Shown: positions 6,114-7,144 of the stretch, piece after piece
How positions within the stretch are numbered: the stretch's first letter is position 1
Layout of the letters: each line of letters begins with the position of its first letter
Source of the DNA: Anaerolineales bacterium UBA1136
GTDB taxonomy: Bacteria; Chloroflexota; Anaerolineae; Anaerolineales; UBA11657
Assembly: GCA_002311455.1 (NCBI GenBank)
Contig: DCAJ01000123.1
Coordinates: 1-7,144, forward strand
Direction: 5' to 3'
DNA: 7,144 nt
Translations under genes and position numbers: made by a program
The notes under the pieces: generated by a model
Seen by the model: the letters and a program-made list of their open reading frames with translations, nothing else
Told to the model about the DNA's origin: nothing
Database searches by the model: none

Positions 6114-6119
6114 ATTATA
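6114..6119 (-). promoter_or_regulatory. Possible -10 box for the dprE2-dprE1 unit
   Basis: A perfect TATAAT on the minus strand lies in the spacer after tatC. It would start a transcript near 6107, exactly at the edge of the GC-rich structured element. No convincing -35 is seen at 16-18 bp and there is no TG extension, so the call rests on the -10 and position only. Confidence 0.35.
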
Positions 6120-6140
6120 ACGCTTACAACAGAATCTGTG

Positions 6141-6887
6141 TTATGAAAGTCTACGTCTACGAGCCCTGTAAGGAAATACGGAAAGAGATATGCTAAAAAG
6201 ATATAGACTGATTAGCGGGGCCATTACCAAAAGCATGTTGAAAGGATCAATGGTCGGAGTAATAGCTGCCGATAAAATAGCTATTATTACTACTGCTATA
6301 CGCCAACCTCGTAGAAGTTTTCGTGGAGTAACTACACCAAGCCAGGCAAGGAACATTAGGACGAGAGGCATTTCAAATGCCAAGCCAATCCAGAGTGTAA
6401 TAGTAAGAACAAATTTAACAAACGATCTCGATGTCCAATTAATTACAAAGAGTTCGTTCATGAATTGACTAAGAAAATCAATAGCAGCAGGAGTAATGAC
6501 AAACCATGCAAAAGATGCACCAGCTACAAAAAGCAAAAGAGAGCCTGGTACAATAATTATCATTACATTACGCTCTCGTTTAGTTAAGCCCGGACTCACA
6601 AAAGCGATGATTTGATAAATCAACAATGGCGATGATAACGCCAAACCCCCTGTCAGGCCAACACGCAAATATACAGAGAATCCTTCCGTTGGCTCTATTA
6701 CTTGAAGCAATCCACCGTAAGGCTCTGTCAAGAATAGAATCACCCTTTCAGCAAATAGCAAACTAATACTAGAGCCTACAATAATGCCAGCCATGCACCA
6801 TAGTACACGCACACGTAATTCCGAGAGATGTTGTAATAATGGCATGCCACCATCAGATCTGCGTACATCTGATTCGGCAACATTCAT
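6141..6887 (-). CDS. tatC: Sec-independent protein translocase subunit TatC
   Basis: TatC is the integral membrane receptor of the twin-arginine pathway, which exports folded, often cofactor-bearing proteins. The 248-residue protein has the family layout: N-terminal LLQHLSELRVRVL (17-29), about six membrane segments (near 27-50, 72-97, 108-133, 157-183, 195-210, 216-238), PTEGFSVYLRVGL (66-78), SPGLTKRERN (98-107), FEMPLV (171-176) with the conserved Glu172, and DPFNMLL (214-220). A basic cytoplasmic end RARRRR closes it. ATG at 6887 is preferred to an in-frame TTG further upstream because it overlaps the stop of the preceding gene as ATGA, a coupling junction; no strong ribosome site is visible. 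The dprE2-like gene follows after 188 bp and has no obvious link to Tat export. Confidence 0.95.
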   Translation of the reverse strand: MNVAESDVRRSDGGMPLLQHLSELRVRVLWCMAGIIVGSSISLLFAERVILFLTEPYGGLLQVIEPTEGFSVYLRVGLTGGLALSSPLLIYQIIAFVSPGLTKRERNVMIIIVPGSLLLFVAGASFAWFVITPAAIDFLSQFMNELFVINWTSRSFVKFVLTITLWIGLAFEMPLVLMFLAWLGVVTPRKLLRGWRIAVVIIAILSAAITPTIDPFNMLLVMAPLISLYLFSISLSVFPYRARRRRLS

Positions 6888-7144
6888 CTGTCTACTGTCT
6901 TGCCGGCACGCCAAGCGCTATACAAATTAGACTCTCTAGAGGACTTTTTCTCGTTATCAATATACTTTTCCTTAGTAGAGTCCTTCTGAATCGTCGTATC
7001 TATAGGAATATGCGAGAAATCAGCAAGAGATTGAACGTCGAGTTGATCAACCAATGACCCAGATGTTGGAGTGGTTATACTAGTTTCAGATCTATCATAT
7101 GACTTCAACTCAGAAGCAATATCTCTTAGACCACCAATATCTTG
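6884..7144 (-). CDS. C-terminal part of a probable TatA/TatB-type protein, 5' end outside window
   Basis: An open frame runs from the right edge to TGA at 6884-6886 (86 codons, no start needed within the window). It begins QDIGGLRDIASELKSYDRSE, which resembles the end of the amphipathic helix of TatA/TatB, and continues as a polar, low-complexity Ser/Thr/Asp/Lys-rich tail of the sort these proteins carry. The membrane anchor that would prove the family lies outside the window. The 4-nt ATGA overlap with tatC and the usual tatA/B-tatC order are the main support. TatA and TatB cannot be told apart from the tail. Confidence 0.5.
   Translation of the reverse strand, partial: QDIGGLRDIASELKSYDRSETSITTPTSGSLVDQLDVQSLADFSHIPIDTTIQKDSTKEKYIDNEKKSSRESNLYSAWRAGKTVDR

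Noticed and set aside
6040..6120. Possible small bacterial SRP RNA, suggested by AGCGGTGCCC and AGGTTAGGCCGG on the minus strand
   Set aside because: The conserved SRP helix 8 signature (GGTCAGG with the GGAA loop and GGAAGCAGC) is absent, and the length and stems do not fit. Similarity is limited to short GC-rich words.
1..7144. CRISPR array, insertion sequence or attachment site
   Set aside because: No regularly spaced direct repeats, transposase fragments or terminal inverted repeats were seen. The GC break at about 930 lies inside a gene and has no mobile-element border.

Overview
The window is a stretch of a bacterial chromosome, or of a metagenomic contig, in which every gene reads on the minus strand. 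Gene content, a short bacterial IF2 N-terminal domain of the Chloroflexota type, and moderate GC in most of the window suggest an uncultivated marine Chloroflexota (Dehalococcoidia/SAR202-like). That placement is inferred from sequence style, not from a search. The exception is the left end: from about position 1 to 925 the DNA is clearly more AT-rich and encodes an archaeal, Thaumarchaeota-like (Nitrosopumilus-like) initiation factor aIF5B.

Layout in transcription order, from high to low coordinates: (1) the 3' end of a probable tatA/tatB-type gene (6884-7144), overlapping tatC (6141-6887) by ATGA. (2) A 188-bp spacer with a TATAAT box and a GC-rich, self-complementary element with competing hairpins (6054-6107). 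(3) A two-gene unit that looks like dprE2-dprE1: an SDR reductase (5164-5952) and an FAD oxidoreductase (3722-5146), 17 bp apart. In actinobacteria such a pair epimerises polyprenyl-phospho-ribose to polyprenyl-phospho-arabinose. (4) A 194-bp spacer with an extended -10 promoter, then an intrinsic terminator 35 nt before the nusA start codon, with a possible antiterminator pairing; this looks like an attenuator in the nusA leader. (5) The translation/transcription operon nusA (1626-3527), rnpM/ylxR (1307-1621), infB (1-1310, running off the left edge). These genes are 4 nt apart or overlap by 4 nt (GTGA). rimP, usually upstream of nusA, and ylxQ, often between ylxR and infB, are absent here.

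The most striking observation is that the infB reading frame is a bacterial/archaeal hybrid. It starts as an ordinary bacterial IF2 (start codon, ribosome binding site, IF2_N domain, acidic linker, GHVDHGKT). Inside the conserved GEAGGITQHIGA stretch (about 894-929) it switches to archaeal aIF5B without losing frame. The switch falls in conserved sequence and coincides with a GC drop, so a metagenomic assembly chimera is the likeliest explanation. A true gene fusion is the exciting but less likely alternative, and junction-spanning reads would decide. Other points of note are the nusA leader attenuator, the structured element upstream of dprE2-dprE1, and the occurrence of the arabinose epimerase pair outside actinobacteria.
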